DNA of 64,000 nt. It comes from Pantoea sp. RIT-PI-b (GTDB lineage Bacteria; Pseudomonadota; Gammaproteobacteria; Enterobacterales; Enterobacteriaceae). The position numbers and the translations under genes are program-made. Within the stretch, counting starts at the first letter, position 1; each line of letters starts with the position of its first letter. The notes below the pieces were generated by a model. That model was not told the origin of the DNA and did not search any database. It saw nothing but the letters and a program-made list of their open reading frames with translations. The stretch spans positions 124,001 through 188,000 of the forward strand of contig NZ_LGIS01000012.1 in assembly GCF_001187905.1 (NCBI RefSeq), written 5' to 3'. Shown here piece by piece: positions 40,293-50,499 of this stretch.

Positions 40293-42274
40293 TATTTCAG
40301 ACCTGCTTTGCTGATTTCGTCAAAGTGCTTCTTCTCGATCTGCTCGACTTCGGCAACCGGTACGTAGTAATCCACGTCTTCATCGAAGCTCTTCACAATC
40401 CAGGTCACGATAGTACCTACGAATGTGAGGCCAGCCAGCCACCAGATATGCCAGATCATTGCGAAACCGAACACAGTCATCAGGGCCGCGATAACAACAG
40501 CTGCGCCGCTGTTTTTCGGCATATGAATTTCTTCATATTTTTCTGGCTGCTTGTACGCTTCGCCTTTCTCTTTCATTTCCCAGAACGCATCACGCTCGTG
40601 GATATGTGGGATAACGGCAAAGTTGTAGAACGGCGGCGGTGAAGAGGTTGCCCACTCCAGCGTACGTCCACCCCACGGGTCACCGGTCAGGTCACGGTTC
40701 TGGTCGCGATCACGCACAGAAACGTAGAACTGGGTCAGCTGGCACAGAATACCGCAAGCGATCAGCGCCGCACCGCCTGCTGCAACCACCAGCAGTGAGT
40801 GGAACTGTGGATCGATGTCCTGGCTGATACGACGCGTCATACCCATGAAGCCCAGCGCATACAGCGGCATAAATGCCACGAAGAAGCCGATGATCCAGAA
40901 CCAGAACGCGCGGATACCCCATTTTTCATTCAGCGTGAAGCCGAATGCTTTCGGGAACCAGTAGGTCACGCCAGCCATACAACCGAACACCACACCACCG
41001 ATAATAACGTTATGGAAGTGCGCGATCAGGAACAGGCTGTTGTGCAGAATGAAGTCCGCACCCGGAACCGCCAGCAGAACACCTGTCATACCACCAATAG
41101 AGAAGGTAACCAGGAAGCCGATGGTCCACAGCATCGCTGAGTGGAACTCAACGCGACCCTGATACATGGTGAACAGCCAGTTGAAGATTTTCACGCCGGT
41201 CGGGATAGCGATGATCATCGTCATGATACCGAAGAAGGCGTTTACGTTTGCACCCGCACCCATGGTGAAGAAGTGGTGCAGCCAAACGATGAACGACAGT
41301 ACGGTAATCGCGATGGTCGCCCACACCAGAGAGGTGTAACCGAACAGACGCTTTTTAGAGAAGGTCGCAGTGACTTCAGCGAAGACACCAAACACCGGCA
41401 GAACCAGGATGTACACTTCCGGGTGACCCCAGACCCAAATCAGGTTGACGTACATCATCATGTTACCGCCCATTTCATTGGTGAAGAAATGGAAGCCAAG
41501 GTAACGGTCAAGTGTCAACAGTGCCAGCGTAACGGTCAGTACCGGGAACGCAGCGATGATCAGGACGTTAGTACACAGTGATGCCCAGGTGAATACCGGC
41601 ATTTTGAACAGGTCCATGCCCGGTGCACGCATCTTCAGAATGGTAACGAAGAAGTTGATACCGGTCAGTGTGGTACCGATACCGGACAGCTGGAGACTCC
41701 AGATCCAGTAATCGACCCCGACGCCAGGACTGTACTCCACCCCCGAAAGCGGCGGATAAGCCAACCAGCCGGTCTGTGCGAACTCGCCCACACCCAGAGA
41801 GATGTTCACCAGGATCACACCGATCGCGGTAAACCAGAAGCTCAGGTTGTTCAGGAACGGGAAGGCAACGTCACGTGCACCGATTTGCAGCGGTACCGCG
41901 ATGTTCATCAGACCTACCACGAATGGCATCGCCACGAAGAAGATCATGATCACGCCGTGAGCGGTGAAGATCTGGTCGTAGTGGTGCGGCGGTAGAATGC
42001 CGGCTTCCCCAGCGGAAGCCATCACTTGTTGGGTACGCATCATTACCGCATCGGCAAAGCCACGCAGCAACATGACGAATGCCATGATGATGTACATGAT
42101 ACCCAGTTTTTTGTGGTCAATGGAGGTGAACCATTCAGACCACAGGTACTGCCACTTACCAAAATAGGTGATGGCCGCAACCAGCGCCAGACCACCTAAG
42201 ATGATAGCGGCGACCGTAACCACGATAATGGGTTCGTGGTATGGCACTGCATCCAGTGTTAATTTTCCGAACAT
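40292..42274 (-). CDS. cyoB: CyoB, cytochrome bo3 oxidase subunit I
   Basis: Catalytic subunit of the ubiquinol oxidase: it carries heme b, the heme o3-CuB center and the proton channels and reduces oxygen to water. The 660-residue protein (E. coli 663) has 15 predicted helices; the copper/heme motif [17 protein letters not shown] near 281-297 holds the His-Tyr pair, followed by HHFFTMG near 333 and the heme-ligand region HFHNVIIGG near 419-427. cyoA is four bases upstream and cyoC overlaps by one base. Confidence 0.97.
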   Translation of the reverse strand: MFGKLTLDAVPYHEPIIVVTVAAIILGGLALVAAITYFGKWQYLWSEWFTSIDHKKLGIMYIIMAFVMLLRGFADAVMMRTQQVMASAGEAGILPPHHYDQIFTAHGVIMIFFVAMPFVVGLMNIAVPLQIGARDVAFPFLNNLSFWFTAIGVILVNISLGVGEFAQTGWLAYPPLSGVEYSPGVGVDYWIWSLQLSGIGTTLTGINFFVTILKMRAPGMDLFKMPVFTWASLCTNVLIIAAFPVLTVTLALLTLDRYLGFHFFTNEMGGNMMMYVNLIWVWGHPEVYILVLPVFGVFAEVTATFSKKRLFGYTSLVWATIAITVLSFIVWLHHFFTMGAGANVNAFFGIMTMIIAIPTGVKIFNWLFTMYQGRVEFHSAMLWTIGFLVTFSIGGMTGVLLAVPGADFILHNSLFLIAHFHNVIIGGVVFGCMAGVTYWFPKAFGFTLNEKWGIRAFWFWIIGFFVAFMPLYALGFMGMTRRISQDIDPQFHSLLVVAAGGAALIACGILCQLTQFYVSVRDRDQNRDLTGDPWGGRTLEWATSSPPPFYNFAVIPHIHERDAFWEMKEKGEAYKQPEKYEEIHMPKNSGAAVVIAALMTVFGFAMIWHIWWLAGLTFVGTIVTWIVKSFDEDVDYYVPVAEVEQIEKKHFDEISKAGLK

Positions 42275-42278
42275 CGTA

Positions 42279-43205
42279 TTATTCCTCGGCTCCCGCGGAA
42301 GCGGCGTGACTCATGTCCATACCTTCATGCTGTGGCATGTCCATCTTCCCGTGGCTCATCTTGAACTTATCAATAACTTGCTTGAACAGTTCTGGATTCG
42401 TCGTAGAGAAATATTCCACCGGGTGATTTTCGCTTGGCGTAGCCAGTTTCTCGAAATCATCCATGGTGTTCAGCGCGTTAGGTGCCGCTTTAACTTTGGC
42501 AACCCACTGCTGGAATTCCGCATCGTCTTTAGTTGCAATGGCTTTGAATTTCATACCAGAGAAACCACGACCACTGAAGTTCGCAGAGATACCGTCAAAT
42601 GTTCCTGGCTCGTTGGCGATCAGATGCAGTTTGGTCTGCATACCGGCCATTGCATAAATCTGGCTGCCGAGAGTAGGAATAAAGAAGGAGTTCATCACGG
42701 AGTTGGAGGTGATCTTGAAGTTCACCGGAGTATTTGCCGGGAAGGCAATCTGGTTAACGGTAGCAATACCCTGTTCCGGGTAAATGAACAGCCATTTCCA
42801 GTCCAGCGCCACTACATCGATCTCAACCGGTTTAACGTCAGAAACCAGCGGTTTGCTCGGCTCTAGCGCGTGGGTTGATTTCCAGGTCAAAACGCCGAGG
42901 AAGATAATGATCAGGATCGGAATGGTCCAGACCACGGCTTCCACTTTGTTCGAGTGTGACCAGTTAGGGCTATAGGTTGCATTAGTATTGGTTGCCCGAT
43001 ATTTCCAGGCAAAAAATACTGCCATGAAGACTGCCGGGATAACGACGATCATCATCAAGCCAAAAGCTGTCAGAATCAACGAACGTTGCTCCAGTGCAAT
43101 CTGTCCTTTGGGATTTAACAACGCACTATCGCAGCCACTGAGTAATACAGCGCCTGCAATTAATGACAAAATCCCCAAACTTTTATTGTATTTACTGAGT
43201 CTCAT
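42279..43205 (-). CDS. cyoA: CyoA, cytochrome bo3 oxidase subunit II
   Basis: Membrane-anchored subunit with a periplasmic cupredoxin-like domain lacking CuA, part of the quinol oxidase. The 308-residue protein has a lipoprotein signal ending VLLSGC (Cys at 25), two further helices (about 42-65 and 85-110) and the soluble domain (about 120-280) with [19 protein letters not shown] in segments. The C-terminus is rich in His and Met ([19 protein letters not shown]), longer than needed for the fold. First gene of cyoABCDE. A good sigma70-type promoter lies 50-78 bases upstream. Confidence 0.96.
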   Translation of the reverse strand: MRLSKYNKSLGILSLIAGAVLLSGCDSALLNPKGQIALEQRSLILTAFGLMMIVVIPAVFMAVFFAWKYRATNTNATYSPNWSHSNKVEAVVWTIPILIIIFLGVLTWKSTHALEPSKPLVSDVKPVEIDVVALDWKWLFIYPEQGIATVNQIAFPANTPVNFKITSNSVMNSFFIPTLGSQIYAMAGMQTKLHLIANEPGTFDGISANFSGRGFSGMKFKAIATKDDAEFQQWVAKVKAAPNALNTMDDFEKLATPSENHPVEYFSTTNPELFKQVIDKFKMSHGKMDMPQHEGMDMSHAASAGAEE

Positions 43206-43254
43206 TTAACGACCTCAATGACAAAGGGCTCTATTGTCGTTTAAGTGTGCGCGC

Positions 43255-43283
43255 ATTTTACGGGAAGGTTTATGCAGTGTAAA
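43255..43283 (-). promoter_or_regulatory. Sigma70-type promoter of cyoABCDE
   Basis: On the minus strand TTTACA, 17 bases, then TAAAAT: five of six matches to each consensus with the ideal spacing. Transcription would start near 43248, leaving a leader of about 40 bases before cyoA. Confidence 0.75.
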
Positions 43284-43351
43284 CCAGCATAAGGATGTGT
43301 CAGAAGGCTGTTGACACCTTTTGCTAAGGGTGTCACAGATGTTACGCAGGG

Positions 43352-43366
43352 TGACAAATTATTAAC
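43352..43366 (-). promoter_or_regulatory. Possible ArcA-binding site upstream of cyo
   Basis: GTTAATAATTTGTCA on the minus strand agrees at about 11 of 15 positions with the ArcA consensus GTTAATTAAATGTTA, with the two GTTA-like repeats 11 bases apart. In E. coli ArcA represses cyo under low oxygen. The site is about 110 bases upstream of the inferred start, which is far for simple repression, so this is tentative. Confidence 0.35.
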
Positions 43367-43643
43367 TGCGACAAGCAGTTGGCGTTAATATAACAAAAAA
43401 CAATGGTAGAAACCGCAGAAAAATCAGGGAAAGTATAAACCGTACTCTTAATGCTCATTTATTTAACATTTCTGTATCATTTTTGCGATGAGTTTAATAC
43501 AAACTAATTGCTCACCGGATTTAAATATTACCGCGAAGTTGTTAATTTAATGTTTCTAATTCGCGTTAAAAAAAATGCTATTGGTAAAATCAGTTCCTGA
43601 TATTTTTTGCGCCATTTATTTGTCATTCACAAATAGCGATGAG

Positions 43644-45131
43644 TTAACGGTGATTGCCCGGCGACATTTTTCTTAATGCCAAACTGTCCAAAATTACGCC
43701 GAGTGCAACGGCCAACAGGGCAAATGCCATGCCGGCTTCAAACATCGGCGTAAGCAGCGCGTTGATTGGCAAAACTCCGCTGGCATTAAGCGCCAACGCC
43801 AGCAGCCATAACGCCAGCAGGCCACAGCCAACACTAAATAGACGTACCGTCCAGCGGTAGCCTTGCGGCCATAAGCTGCGCATCACAAACTCACCACTTT
43901 GCTGGATGCTATGTAACGTGCCGCGACATAGCCACAACAGCAGCAAACCCGGCACACCGGCAAATACCGTAAAGGCATAAAAAGCTGGCCAGCCCCACAG
44001 CTCAACCAGCCAACCGGCTGCAGGGCCAACGTAAACGCGTCCTACCGCCGAAAGGGCCGAGAGCAGCGCGAACTGGGTGGCGGAGAAGGATTTATTACAC
44101 AGTGTCATTAACAAGGCGACAAAAGCCGCTGTGCCCATACCGCCGCACAGGTTTTCAATGAAGACCGCGCTGGCCATACTCCCAAGATGCGGAGGCGTCA
44201 CGGCCAATAGCCAGTAAGCAAAGTTTGAGACAGCTTGTAGCACGCCGAAAATCATTAATGCACGGAACAGACTTAAGCGCTGCATCAGCACGCCGCCATA
44301 TAACGCGCCAATAATCGTAGCAAGCAAGCCGAGCGTTTTGTTGACCAGTCCGACGTCGCCGGCGCTGAAACCTACGCCGCGAATCAGGAATGTGGTGGTG
44401 AGCGAAGCGGCAAACGCATCGCCGAGCTTATAAAGGATAATCAGGGTGATCAGTAGCCAGGCATTGTTACGCTGGAAGAAGTCTTTAAGCGGGAACGTTA
44501 CTGCCTGACGTAATGAATGTGGTTCACGCGCTGGCATTGTCGGCTCTTTAGCCAGTAATGTCGCGATCAGCCCTGGCACCATCAACAGCGCCATCAGCCA
44601 GTACGTGGCTTGCCAGCCGAGATAGCGATCCGCTAACCAAAGCGCGAGTCCGCCCGAAATCAGCATCGCCAGACGATAACCCAGCACGGTGATGGCCGCG
44701 CCGCTGCCGCGCTCTTCCGGCGGTAGCACGTCGGTTTTCCAGGCATCAAACACGATATCCTGCGAAGCCGAACAGAACGCCACCAAAACCGCTAACGCCG
44801 CCAGCAGCGTTAAGTCACGCGAGGGTTGCATAAAGCCCATGGCAATAATGCCGCCAATCAGTGCCAGCTGGGTGACCAGCAGCCAGCCGCGACGCCGGCC
44901 AAGAAACGGCGGCGTATAGCGATCCATCATCGGCGACCACAGAAACTTAAATACGTAAGCCTGGCCGACAAGGGAGAAGAAACCAATCGTTTTCAGGTTA
45001 ACGTTCTCAACCGTCATCCACGCCTGTAACGTCCCGGCGGTTAACGCCAGTGGTAAGCCAGAGGCAAAACCGAGCAGCAGCAATACCGCCGCATTACGTT
45101 GGGTAAAAATACGCAGATAGTGAGATGTCAT
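43644..45131 (-). CDS. ampG: AmpG, muropeptide permease
   Basis: Inner-membrane MFS transporter that brings anhydro-muropeptides from cell-wall turnover into the cytoplasm for recycling; in species with an inducible AmpC it is needed for beta-lactamase induction. The frame includes an upstream TTG codon, but ATG at 45131 gives the family start MTSHYLRIFTQRNAAVLLLLG and 495 residues (E. coli 491). About 14 hydrophobic segments; FASGLPLALTAGTLQAWM near 21-38 and WSPMMDRYTPPFLGRRRGW near 65-83 are typical. yajG is 54 bases upstream on the same strand, as in E. coli. No ampC or ampR is in the window. Confidence 0.95.
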   Translation of the reverse strand: MTSHYLRIFTQRNAAVLLLLGFASGLPLALTAGTLQAWMTVENVNLKTIGFFSLVGQAYVFKFLWSPMMDRYTPPFLGRRRGWLLVTQLALIGGIIAMGFMQPSRDLTLLAALAVLVAFCSASQDIVFDAWKTDVLPPEERGSGAAITVLGYRLAMLISGGLALWLADRYLGWQATYWLMALLMVPGLIATLLAKEPTMPAREPHSLRQAVTFPLKDFFQRNNAWLLITLIILYKLGDAFAASLTTTFLIRGVGFSAGDVGLVNKTLGLLATIIGALYGGVLMQRLSLFRALMIFGVLQAVSNFAYWLLAVTPPHLGSMASAVFIENLCGGMGTAAFVALLMTLCNKSFSATQFALLSALSAVGRVYVGPAAGWLVELWGWPAFYAFTVFAGVPGLLLLWLCRGTLHSIQQSGEFVMRSLWPQGYRWTVRLFSVGCGLLALWLLALALNASGVLPINALLTPMFEAGMAFALLAVALGVILDSLALRKMSPGNHR

Positions 45132-45185
45132 AGCCAACCTGAAATGAAGCCCGGCCAGAAGTGACCGGGCAAATTACTGCGGAAA

Positions 45186-45764
45186 TTAGCGGGCGTTCTG
45201 CTTAATGAAGTTGTGAACGCTGGTGTCCTGCGCCATATCAGCAATCACGTCACTCAGCGTTGAGTTAACCGCGTTGGTGATCTTCGCGTTGGTAGCGGTA
45301 AACGCACCTTCTACGCTGTAAGTCTGGCGATAGTTTTTCACCTGCTTGTTGCCGTTTTTCGCGGTAGCGATGATGGAGATATCGGCTTTAGTCGTAATGC
45401 TATAGCGCACGTTGCCCTGTGTTACATCAGCATATAGACCGTTCACCACAATTTGCAGATCTACCGCACCGCTTGGGCCGATCATATAACCGCGTGACGT
45501 CATCTGCTTCTCCAACACTTCCTGCAGCAGGAAGCGCAGGTCGCGTGAAGGCGTCAGCGTAATCAGTTGACCATCGCGGTTGACTTTCGCCAGCGCCTGA
45601 TCGGAACGTTGATCGGCACCGTTAACACTGATGGTAACGCCCATCAGACTTGGATCTTGCTGCGGCAGTTGAATCTTCGGTTGAATATCCAACGTGGTGT
45701 TGTTGCTGGCACAGCCGGCCAAAATAAAAGCAGCCAGCAGAGGGAATAACAGTTTTTTCAACAT
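45186..45764 (-). CDS. yajG: YajG, predicted lipoprotein
   Basis: Lipoprotein of unknown function, conserved in Enterobacterales. The lipobox LAAFILAGC ends at about residue 18. ATG 45764 gives MLKKLLFPLL and 192 residues, exactly the E. coli length; ATGs 6 and 18 bases upstream are possible but less well placed. Characteristic segments are LPQQDPSLMGVTISVNGADQ and SRDLRFLLQEVLEKQM. Just upstream of ampG, so probably cotranscribed and perhaps related to cell-wall recycling (inference from position only). Divergent from bolA. Confidence 0.92.
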   Translation of the reverse strand: MLKKLLFPLLAAFILAGCASNNTTLDIQPKIQLPQQDPSLMGVTISVNGADQRSDQALAKVNRDGQLITLTPSRDLRFLLQEVLEKQMTSRGYMIGPSGAVDLQIVVNGLYADVTQGNVRYSITTKADISIIATAKNGNKQVKNYRQTYSVEGAFTATNAKITNAVNSTLSDVIADMAQDTSVHNFIKQNAR

Positions 45765-45947
45765 ACTCATTCTCGTTAGCATATAGGTTGGTTTGCAAAA
45801 CTGCGGCCATCATAGCATTGCGCAGCGGTGAAAAAAGCCCCGGGCCAATGGAAATTGATTGTAAAGGCTTTTTTCAGACGGGCAGAAACGCCGCCCGGTT
45901 GACCTGAAGCATAAGCGGGTTACTATGCGCAGCGTCGAGGGATTTAT

Positions 45948-45975
45948 TTGCGGCTAACCCGCGGAAGCGGCGAAA
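45948..45975 (+). promoter_or_regulatory. Weak gearbox-like promoter candidate for bolA
   Basis: TTGCGG and CGGCGAAA, 14 bases apart, resemble the CTGCAA / CGGCAAGT elements of stationary-phase gearbox promoters such as bolA of E. coli. Spacing is short and the match partial, so the call is tentative. It lies about 60 bases before bolA. Confidence 0.25.
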
Positions 45976-46031
45976 AACCTACTAATATTTAAACAGATGG
46001 GCACAGCGCTCGCCGGAGAGGAGTGTTAATC

Positions 46032-46346
46032 ATGATTCGCGAACAAATAGAAGAAAAGTTGCGTAACGCTTTCGAGCCTGCACATCTTGAAGTGCATGAT
46101 GAAAGCTACCGTCATAACGTGCCCGCCGGTTCTGAAAGTCACTTTAAAGTGGTGATTGTCAGCGATCGATTTACCGGTCAGCGCTTTCTGCAACGCCATC
46201 GCGCCATTTATGGTGAACTGGCAGCCGAGTTAGCGGGCAGCGTACACGCGCTGGCACTGCATACTTACACGCAAAAAGAGTGGGATGGATTGCAGGATAC
46301 GGTTCTGGCCTCACCCAATTGTCGCGGTGCAGGAACCCTTGCCTGA
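46032..46346 (+). CDS. bolA: BolA, stress-response and iron-sulfur partner protein
   Basis: Small protein that binds monothiol glutaredoxins with an iron-sulfur cluster and also acts as a transcription regulator affecting cell shape and biofilm under stress. ATG 46032 gives [21 protein letters not shown] and 104 residues (E. coli 105); an in-frame ATG three codons earlier is less likely. The BolA fold is marked by [21 protein letters not shown] near 40-60, in segments, and the conserved His in LHTYTQKEW near 81-89. Divergent from yajG and followed by a terminator. Confidence 0.96.
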   Translation: MIREQIEEKLRNAFEPAHLEVHDESYRHNVPAGSESHFKVVIVSDRFTGQRFLQRHRAIYGELAAELAGSVHALALHTYTQKEWDGLQDTVLASPNCRGAGTLA

Positions 46347-46367
46347 ATTCATTTCATCACCTTCCTC

Positions 46368-46394
46368 AAAACGGCCTGCGGGCCGTTTTCTTTT
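46368..46394 (+). terminator. Rho-independent terminator after bolA
   Basis: A 9-bp stem AAAACGGCC / GGCCGTTTT with loop TGCG, followed by CTTTTC. The rest of the 300-base bolA-tig gap (46395-46646) holds the tig promoter and leader; no gene is seen. Confidence 0.88.
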
Positions 46395-46491
46395 CATTTA
46401 TTCCCTCCAAACGCGATCTGCGGCGCAAAAAAGCAGCAAAACCGCCAAAAAGTGGTGAGTTTGCAGCCTCGACTCATTCCAGCGATGCCGC

Positions 46492-46497
46492 TATAAT
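46492..46497 (+). promoter_or_regulatory. Probable -10 box of the tig promoter
   Basis: A perfect TATAAT stands 150 bases before tig. The -35 at the proper distance (46468-46474, CTCGACT) is poor. The resulting leader of about 140 bases contains an inverted repeat-rich stretch (GGGACGC...GCCGTCCC, 46527-46573). Confidence 0.5.
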
Positions 46498-46646
46498 GCG
46501 GCGTCTATTTTTCCGGAATGTCTTCGGGACGCTTCTGGTAACAGGGATTAGGTTCTGCCTGCAGAGGCCGTCCCGGTTGTTGGATACGGCGCATTTATGT
46601 GTGGTGTCTGAAGTTGACCGAGCACGTGATTTTTTGAGGTAACAAG

Positions 46647-47951
46647 ATGACAGTTTCAGTAGAAACCACTCAGGGTCTGGGCCGTCGCATTTCGATTACT
46701 GTTGCAGCTGACAGCATCGAGAGCGCAGTGAAGAAAGAACTGGTGGAAGTGGCTAAGAAAGTCCGTATCGACGGTTTCCGTAAAGGCAAAGTGCCGGCAC
46801 ACATCATTTCTCAGCGCTACGGTGCTTCTGTTCGCCAGGACGTGCTGGGCGAGCTGATGACGCGCAACTTCGTTGACGCCATCATCAAAGAGAAAATCAA
46901 TCCGGCTGGCGCACCAAACTATGTGCCGGGCGAATATAAAGAAGGCGAAGATTTCACCTACGCGGTTGAGTTCGAAGTGTATCCAGAAGTTGAGCTGAAA
47001 GGCCTGGATGCCATCGAAGTCGAGAAGCCAGTAGTAGAAGTGACTGACGCTGACGTTGATACCATGCTGGAAACCCTGCAGAAGCAGCAGGCGACCTGGA
47101 AAGAGAGCGATGCTGCAGCGACTGCAGAAGATCGCGCAACCATCGACTTCAGCGGTTCTGTTGACGGCGAAGAGTTTGAAGGCGGCAAAGCCTCTGACTT
47201 CGTGCTGGCAATGGGCCAGGGTCGTATGATCCCAGGCTTCGAAGAGGGCGTTGTTGGCCATAAAGCCGGCGAAACCTTCACTATCGACGTGAAATTCCCA
47301 GACGATTACCACGCTGAAAACCTGAAAGGGAAAGACGCGAAGTTCGAAATCGTGCTGAAGAAAGTTGAAACCCGTGAGCTGCCAGAGCTGACAGAAGAGT
47401 TCATCAAGCGCTTTGGCGTGGAAGATGGTTCAATTGCCGGTCTGCGTGCTGAAGTGCGTAAGAACATGGATCGCGAGCTGAAAGGTGCTATCCGCAATCG
47501 CGTGAAGACTCAGGCAATCGACGGTCTGGTTAACGCCAACGACATCGATGTTCCGGTTGCGTTGATCGACAGCGAAATCGACGTTCTGCGCCGTCAGGCA
47601 GCACAGCGTTTTGGTGGCAACGAGAAGCAAGCGCTGGAACTGCCACGTGAACTGTTCGAAGAGCAGGCTAAACGTCGCGTAGTTGTTGGTCTGCTGTTGG
47701 GCGAAGTGATTCGCATCAACGAACTGCAGGCTGATGAAGATCGCGTTAAAACGCTGATCGAAGAGATGGCTTCTGCGTATGAAGATCCGCAGGAAGTGAT
47801 TGAGTTCTACAGCAAAAATAGCGAGCTGATGAACAACATGCGCAACGTGGCTCTGGAAGAGCAAGCGGTTGAAGCAGTTCTGGCCAAAGCCAAAGTTACT
47901 GACAAAGCCACTAACTTCCAGGAACTGATGAACCAGACCTCAGCGGCCTGA
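46647..47951 (+). CDS. tig: Trigger factor, ribosome-associated chaperone
   Basis: First chaperone to meet nascent chains at the ribosome exit, with peptidyl-prolyl isomerase activity. The 434-residue product (E. coli 432) has the ribosome-binding loop [11 protein letters not shown] at about 43-53, a central FKBP-like isomerase domain (about 150-245, [13 protein letters not shown] near 193-205) and a C-terminal chaperone domain ending [20 protein letters not shown] in segments. TGAGGTAACAAG is the ribosome site. It begins the tig-clpP-clpX-lon-hupB-ppiD block, in the E. coli order. Confidence 0.98.
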   Translation: MTVSVETTQGLGRRISITVAADSIESAVKKELVEVAKKVRIDGFRKGKVPAHIISQRYGASVRQDVLGELMTRNFVDAIIKEKINPAGAPNYVPGEYKEGEDFTYAVEFEVYPEVELKGLDAIEVEKPVVEVTDADVDTMLETLQKQQATWKESDAAATAEDRATIDFSGSVDGEEFEGGKASDFVLAMGQGRMIPGFEEGVVGHKAGETFTIDVKFPDDYHAENLKGKDAKFEIVLKKVETRELPELTEEFIKRFGVEDGSIAGLRAEVRKNMDRELKGAIRNRVKTQAIDGLVNANDIDVPVALIDSEIDVLRRQAAQRFGGNEKQALELPRELFEEQAKRRVVVGLLLGEVIRINELQADEDRVKTLIEEMASAYEDPQEVIEFYSKNSELMNNMRNVALEEQAVEAVLAKAKVTDKATNFQELMNQTSAA

Positions 47952-47974
47952 TTCGTAAGTTAACCGTAAGTGCT

Positions 47975-48006
47975 AAGCCCGTGACTGAAAAGTCGCGGGC
48001 TTTTTC
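47975..48006 (+). terminator. Rho-independent terminator after tig
   Basis: A 12-bp stem, AAGCCCGTGACT / AGTCGCGGGCTT with one G-T wobble, closed by a GAAA tetraloop and followed by TTTCG. The remainder of the 335-base gap to clpP (48007-48286) holds the heat-shock promoter and a long leader, with no gene. Confidence 0.9.
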
Positions 48007-48113
48007 GTTTCTGGCGTGATGTGCGCAGATTTGTCCTCTATTTGCTTAATTAATCGGCAAATTATCCGCTAAGCTCTTTTTCCGTGTTAGCGAATGGGCA
48101 AAAGGTTGTTATG

Positions 48114-48142
48114 CTTGAAACAACTGGGCAGCATCCCCAGAT
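48114..48142 (+). promoter_or_regulatory. Sigma32 (heat-shock) promoter of clpP
   Basis: CTTGAAA, 14 bases, then CCCCAGAT: near-perfect agreement with the sigma32 consensus CTTGAAA / CCCCATNT. Expected start near 48150, leaving a leader of about 137 bases before clpP. Confidence 0.82.
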
Positions 48143-48286
48143 ACAGGGAGAATGCATGAAAACAGTGAGACTGACTGATTAACCGTGTCGATATCTCGGT
48201 TTGAGACCGTGGCACGTAGTGTTCCTGCCGCGGCTTACGTAAAATCGGTACAGAATGTTGCCAATGAAATTTATCAGGAGACGGTA

Positions 48287-48910
48287 ATGTCATACAGTGG
48301 CGATCGTGAATTTACTGCACCGCACATGGCGCTGGTGCCAATGGTGGTCGAACAAACCTCGCGCGGCGAGCGTTCTTACGACATCTACTCTCGCCTGCTC
48401 AAAGAGCGTGTGATCTTCCTGACCGGTCAGGTTGAAGATCATATGGCTAACCTGATCGTGGCGCAGATGCTGTTTCTGGAAGCTGAGAATCCTGAAAAAG
48501 ACATTTACCTCTACATTAACTCGCCTGGCGGCGTGATTACTGCTGGGATGTCGATTTATGACACCATGAAATTTATCAAGCCCGACGTTAGTACCATCTG
48601 TATGGGTCAGGCTTGTTCAATGGGTGCGTTCCTGCTGACTGCGGGCACCAAAGGCAAACGTTTCTGCCTACCTAATTCACGTGTGATGATTCATCAGCCA
48701 TTAGGCGGTTATCAGGGCCAGGCGACGGATATCGAAATCCATGCGCGCGAAATTTTGAAAGTGAAGCAGCGTATGAATGAGTTAATGGCTGAGCATACCG
48801 GCAAGTCGCTGGAAGAGATCGAACGCGACACCGAGCGCGATCGTTTCCTCTCTGCGGGCGAAGCGGTAGAGTATGGCTTAGTCGATTCTATCCTGACGCA
48901 TCGCCAATAA
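48287..48910 (+). CDS. clpP: ClpP, ATP-dependent protease proteolytic subunit
   Basis: Serine protease forming a 14-subunit barrel that degrades proteins fed by ClpX or ClpA. The frame opens at 48185, but ATG 48287 with a TCAGGAGACGG ribosome site gives the family start [18 protein letters not shown] and 207 residues, the E. coli length; the first residues are normally removed by self-processing. Catalytic triad: Ser in GQACSMGAF (near 111), His in [10 protein letters not shown] (near 136) and Asp in [11 protein letters not shown] (near 185). clpX follows after 129 bases. Confidence 0.98.
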   Translation: MSYSGDREFTAPHMALVPMVVEQTSRGERSYDIYSRLLKERVIFLTGQVEDHMANLIVAQMLFLEAENPEKDIYLYINSPGGVITAGMSIYDTMKFIKPDVSTICMGQACSMGAFLLTAGTKGKRFCLPNSRVMIHQPLGGYQGQATDIEIHAREILKVKQRMNELMAEHTGKSLEEIERDTERDRFLSAGEAVEYGLVDSILTHRQ

Positions 48911-49039
48911 GACACATCTGTCTGCCCCTTACGCTATAGTTAACGGGAAGCAGGCAGATGGGTTGAATGCATATCGGCCGTTGATGTACGGCCAGCGCCG
49001 TACAACAAATTTGGTCTGAGAAAGAAAAGAGGTTAGCTG

Positions 49040-50311
49040 ATGACAGATAAGCGCAAAGACGGTTCAGGTAAGTTGCTGTACTGCTCTTTCTGCGGCAAAA
49101 GCCAGCATGAAGTCCGTAAGCTAATTGCCGGGCCGTCAGTGTACATTTGCGATGAGTGCGTTGATCTCTGCAACGACATCATTCGTGAAGAGATTAAGGA
49201 AGTAGCGCCGCATCGCGAGCGCAGTTCACTGCCGACGCCGCACGAAATCCGCCATCATCTTGATGATTATGTAATTGGTCAGGAAAGGGCGAAGAAAGTG
49301 TTGGCAGTAGCGGTGTATAACCACTACAAACGCCTGCGCAATGGCGATACCAGTAATGGCATCGAACTGGGCAAAAGTAACATTTTGCTGATCGGTCCAA
49401 CCGGTAGCGGTAAAACATTGCTGGCAGAAACGCTGGCGCGTTTACTGGATGTGCCATTTACCATGGCCGATGCCACCACGCTGACCGAAGCCGGTTATGT
49501 GGGTGAGGATGTAGAGAACATCATCCAGAAGCTGCTGCAGAAGTGTGATTACGACGTGCAGAAAGCGCAGCGCGGTATTGTCTACATTGATGAAATCGAT
49601 AAGATTTCTCGTAAGTCGGACAACCCATCGATCACCCGTGACGTATCGGGCGAAGGTGTGCAGCAAGCGCTACTGAAACTGATTGAAGGCACCGTGGCTG
49701 CTGTACCGCCGCAGGGCGGACGCAAACATCCACAGCAGGAATTCTTGCAGGTTGATACCTCTAAGATTCTGTTCATCTGTGGTGGTGCATTTGCCGGTCT
49801 CGACAAAGTGATTTCTCAGCGTGTTGAAACCGGATCCGGTATCGGCTTCGGCGCAACCGTGAAGGGCAAATCTCAGAAGGCGAGCGAAGGCGAATTGTTG
49901 TCGCAGGTTGAGCCAGAAGATCTGATCAAGTTTGGCCTGATTCCTGAATTCATTGGTCGTCTGCCCGTCGTGGCAACGCTGAGCGAGTTGAGTGAAGAGG
50001 CGCTTATTCAGATTCTGCGTGAGCCGAAGAACGCGCTGACCAAACAGTATCAGGCGTTGTTCAATCTCGAAGGTGTAGAGCTGGAATTCCGTGACGAAGC
50101 TTTAACGGCAATTGCTAAAAAAGCGATGTCACGTAAAACCGGTGCACGTGGTCTGCGTTCCATCGTGGAAGGTGCGTTACTCGAAACCATGTATGACTTG
50201 CCATCAATGGATGACGTTGAAAAAGTGGTGATTGATGAGTCAGTAATTGATGGTCAATCCGAGCCGATGTTGATTTATGGAAAGCACGAAGCCCAGGCTT
50301 CTGGCGAATAA
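49040..50311 (+). CDS. clpX: ClpX, ATP-dependent unfoldase of ClpXP
   Basis: AAA+ unfoldase that recognises tagged substrates, such as SsrA-tagged proteins, and threads them into ClpP. The 423-residue protein (E. coli 424) has a zinc-binding domain with cysteines 15, 18, 37 and 40, Walker A GPTGSGKT near 119-126, the pore loop [10 protein letters not shown] near 152-161, Walker [11 protein letters not shown] near 180-189, and the ClpP-docking loop [10 protein letters not shown] near 263-272 with the IGF-type contact. A strong terminator separates it from lon. Confidence 0.98.
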   Translation: MTDKRKDGSGKLLYCSFCGKSQHEVRKLIAGPSVYICDECVDLCNDIIREEIKEVAPHRERSSLPTPHEIRHHLDDYVIGQERAKKVLAVAVYNHYKRLRNGDTSNGIELGKSNILLIGPTGSGKTLLAETLARLLDVPFTMADATTLTEAGYVGEDVENIIQKLLQKCDYDVQKAQRGIVYIDEIDKISRKSDNPSITRDVSGEGVQQALLKLIEGTVAAVPPQGGRKHPQQEFLQVDTSKILFICGGAFAGLDKVISQRVETGSGIGFGATVKGKSQKASEGELLSQVEPEDLIKFGLIPEFIGRLPVVATLSELSEEALIQILREPKNALTKQYQALFNLEGVELEFRDEALTAIAKKAMSRKTGARGLRSIVEGALLETMYDLPSMDDVEKVVIDESVIDGQSEPMLIYGKHEAQASGE

Positions 50312-50341
50312 ATAAACAATCGCACCGCGTTGTTATCTTAA

Positions 50342-50374
50342 AAAAGGGGAAAAATCTTTCCCCTTTTGTTTTTC
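50342..50374 (+). terminator. Rho-independent terminator after clpX
   Basis: An 11-bp stem AAAAGGGGAAA / TTTCCCCTTTT with a four-base loop AATC, followed by GTTTTT. Confidence 0.9.
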
Positions 50375-50386
50375 TCTCGCCAGTGA

Positions 50387-50415
50387 CATTGAATGTCGTA
50401 CAAGCATCCCCATAT
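50387..50415 (+). promoter_or_regulatory. Sigma32 (heat-shock) promoter of lon
   Basis: CATTGAA, 14 bases, then CCCCATAT. The -10 element is a perfect sigma32 match and the layout is as I recall the E. coli lon promoter. Start expected near 50423, about 77 bases before the lon start. Confidence 0.87.
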
Positions 50416-50499
50416 ACTCAATATCCTGTGGGTTTAACTGCAAAACCTCTATTGCGCGGTACCCATCACCTGGCGGACATTAAACTAAGAGAGAGCTCT

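Larger units (their letters stand above)
43206..43643. other. 438-bp regulatory gap between ampG and cyoA
   Basis: No gene was seen. The gap is AT-rich, most of all from 43380 to 43640. Close to cyoA it contains the candidate promoter and a possible ArcA site listed separately, and an imperfect dyad GACACC...GGTGTC at 43313-43334 between them. The far part probably contains the 3' end of the ampG transcript, but no clear terminator was found. Confidence 0.6.

Noticed and set aside
46280..46642. 120-codon plus-strand frame between bolA and tig
   Set aside because: Begins inside bolA in another frame, runs through the bolA terminator and the tig promoter, and shows no family features.
48152..48182. 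Very short open frames in the clpP leader as a regulatory leader peptide
   Set aside because: Only eight codons, no informative residues and no attenuator structure seen; mentioned only as a weak part of the clpP leader finding.
48605..48634. Cysteine instead of alanine before the catalytic serine of ClpP (GQACSMGAF)
   Set aside because: Conservative variation that I recall in other Enterobacterales; the triad is intact, so it is not evidence of altered function.
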